From Flavobacteriia bacterium (GTDB lineage Bacteria > Bacteroidota > Bacteroidia > Flavobacteriales_D > Crocinitomicaceae): a stretch of DNA of 64,000 bases. Below, one piece after another: positions 62,618 through 64,000 of this stretch. Position 1 is the stretch's first letter, and each line of letters opens with the position of its first letter. Position numbers and translations under genes: made by a program. The notes under the pieces were generated by a model, which was not told the origin of the DNA, ran no database searches, and was given only the letters and a program-made list of their open reading frames with translations. The stretch covers positions 1 through 64,000 of the forward strand of contig CANHVK010000001.1 in the NCBI GenBank assembly GCA_947464135.1, written 5' to 3'.

Positions 62618-64000
62618 ATGAGTAAGTATCAAGCTGGTCCATATCTTTCACAAATTCAAATTCCTGAAGACTTACGTAATAAGTTCACAATAGATGACTT
62701 ACCACAAGTTTCCAGCGAATTAAGACAATATATAGTTGATGTCATTTCTGAAATAGGAAATAGCCATTTTGGCGCTAGTCTTGGAGTGGTTGAACTTACA
62801 GTTGCATTGCATTATGTTTTTAGCACACCCTATGATCAACTAGTTTGGGATGTTGGTCACCAAGCTTACGGTCACAAAATCCTAACTGGAAGAAGAGATG
62901 TTTTTCATACAAACAGATTAAAAGGAGGAATTTCAGGATTCCCTAAAAGAAGTGAAAGTGAATATGATACTTTTGGTGTAGGACACTCATCTACATCTAT
63001 TTCAGCCGCTTTGGGGATGGCTGTTGCAAGTAAATATAAGCAAGAGAAAAATAGACATCATATTGCTGTAATTGGTGATGGTGCAATGACAGCTGGTATG
63101 GCTTTTGAAGGAATGAACCACGCCGGATTTGAAAAAGACGCGAATTTATTGGTTGTATTGAATGACAACTGTATGTCGATCGATCCAAACGTAGGTGCTT
63201 TAAAAGAATATTTAACAGACATCACTACTTCGCATACTTATAATAAGGTTAAAGATGAGGTTTGGAAAATGTTAGGTAAGATTTCTAAATTTGGTCCAGA
63301 TGCACAAACTGTTGTTTCAAAAATATCTCATTCTTTAAAAAGCACCTTACTAAAACAGAGCAACTTATTTGAATCTTTAAATTTCAGATACTTTGGACCA
63401 GTTGATGGACACGATGTAGAAGGATTAGCAAAAGTATTAGAAGATTTAAAACACATTCCAGGTCCTAAAATATTACATTGTGTTACAGTAAAAGGAAAAG
63501 GATATAAATATTCAGAAGAGGGTGACCCAACAAAATGGCATGCACCCGGAATTTTTAATAAAGAGACAGGAGAAATTATAAAAATTGTTCCAAAATCACC
63601 TGAACCTCCAAAATACCAAGATGTTTTTGGTCACACAATTGTTGAATTAGCTGAAGAAAACGACAAAATAATGGGAGTTACTCCTGCTATGCCTTCAGGT
63701 AGTTCAATGAATATTATGATGAAAGCTATGCCTCATCGTGCCTTTGACGTAGGTATTGCTGAACAACACGCGGTAACTTTTTCAGCAGGATTAGCAACTC
63801 AAGGGTTAGTTCCTTTTTGTAATATTTATTCTTCATTTATGCAACGTGCATATGACCAAGTATTACACGATGTCGCTTTACAAAACTTAAATGTAGTATT
63901 CTGTTTAGATAGAGGTGGTTTTGTAGGTGCTGATGGAGCTACGCACCACGGTGTTTACGATATCGCTTATATGCGAATGATTCCAAACATGATTGTGTCT
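62618..64000 (+). CDS. dxs: 1-deoxy-D-xylulose-5-phosphate synthase (3' end outside window)
   Basis: The frame is open from the ATG at 62618 to the last base: 461 codons of a protein usually about 590-640 long. It is the thiamine-diphosphate enzyme that condenses pyruvate and glyceraldehyde 3-phosphate in the first step of the MEP isoprenoid pathway. Visible motifs are [38 protein letters not shown], the ThDP motif [17 protein letters not shown] ending in [21 protein letters not shown], and in the second domain [18 protein letters not shown] with the catalytic Glu. It is truncated by the window only. Confidence 0.95.
   Translation, partial: MSKYQAGPYLSQIQIPEDLRNKFTIDDLPQVSSELRQYIVDVISEIGNSHFGASLGVVELTVALHYVFSTPYDQLVWDVGHQAYGHKILTGRRDVFHTNRLKGGISGFPKRSESEYDTFGVGHSSTSISAALGMAVASKYKQEKNRHHIAVIGDGAMTAGMAFEGMNHAGFEKDANLLVVLNDNCMSIDPNVGALKEYLTDITTSHTYNKVKDEVWKMLGKISKFGPDAQTVVSKISHSLKSTLLKQSNLFESLNFRYFGPVDGHDVEGLAKVLEDLKHIPGPKILHCVTVKGKGYKYSEEGDPTKWHAPGIFNKETGEIIKIVPKSPEPPKYQDVFGHTIVELAEENDKIMGVTPAMPSGSSMNIMMKAMPHRAFDVGIAEQHAVTFSAGLATQGLVPFCNIYSSFMQRAYDQVLHDVALQNLNVVFCLDRGGFVGADGATHHGVYDIAYMRMIPNMIVS

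Overview
The window looks like a chromosomal segment of a low-GC member of the Bacteroidota, most likely a Flavobacteriales relative. The evidence is the gliding lipoprotein GldH, two surface proteins with type IX secretion (T9SS) sorting domains, a SusC-like TonB receptor paired with a DUF4249 lipoprotein, DUF5723, DUF6089 and DUF2279 envelope proteins, a Bacteroidota-type SdhC-SdhA-SdhB complex, and repeated matches to the Bacteroidota promoter (-33 TTG / -7 TAnnTTTG) in place of sigma70 boxes. I cannot fix the genus. I saw no rRNA gene, tRNA gene, CRISPR array, prophage or classical insertion sequence.

Layout. 1-7.5 kb: the end of dnaG, an MscS channel, a PAP2 phosphatase, gpsA, acs, gldH and ricT. 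7.5-17.6 kb, all minus strand: DUF2279, an M28 peptidase, a Glu-rich protein, a degenerate DUF4143 AAA protein, an extended TraB/GumN protein, polA and cysS, with two related composite palindromes in the gaps. 17.7-24.1 kb: a beta-barrel protein, a secreted nuclease and the rimP-nusA-infB operon, whose ATG is preceded directly by a terminator-like hairpin. 24.1-31.1 kb: small lipoproteins, an M42 peptidase, a RelE/ParE toxin-antitoxin pair, and a run of thiol-redox proteins (FrnE/DsbA-like, SCO1, and a membrane-anchored CPYC protein beside a small Cys-rich lipoprotein). 31.2-40.5 kb: TonB receptor + DUF4249, a sugar MFS transporter and the succinate dehydrogenase operon, interrupted between sdhA and sdhB by a four-helix-bundle (S23-type) gene framed by an inverted repeat. 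40.7-48.8 kb: a surface-protein locus of DUF5723 barrel, large lipoprotein, two paralogous T9SS cargo proteins and a DUF6089/PorG-like barrel. 48.8-53.9 kb: heme A synthase, flippase, FkbM methyltransferase and lysS. 53.9-58.1 kb: an AT-rich accessory patch with an XRE regulator, a secreted trypsin-TPR protein, small secreted proteins, a pseudogene and an intact DUF4143 AAA ATPase. 58.2-64 kb: purK, an OmpA lipoprotein, a purF-type amidotransferase and the start of dxs.

The strongest candidates for something undescribed are: (a) the 40.7-48.8 kb locus, where the large lipoprotein and both secreted proteins appear to share one beta-rich domain, which in the secreted proteins sits inside an Ig-like repeat; (b) the repeat-framed four-helix-bundle unit inside the sdh operon; (c) the XRE / protease-TPR patch with its palindromic operator; and (d) the 33-bp operator-like repeats before the intact DUF4143 ATPase, set against the motif-less paralogue elsewhere in the window. 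All assignments rest on reading the sequence and on family knowledge; no database search was run.
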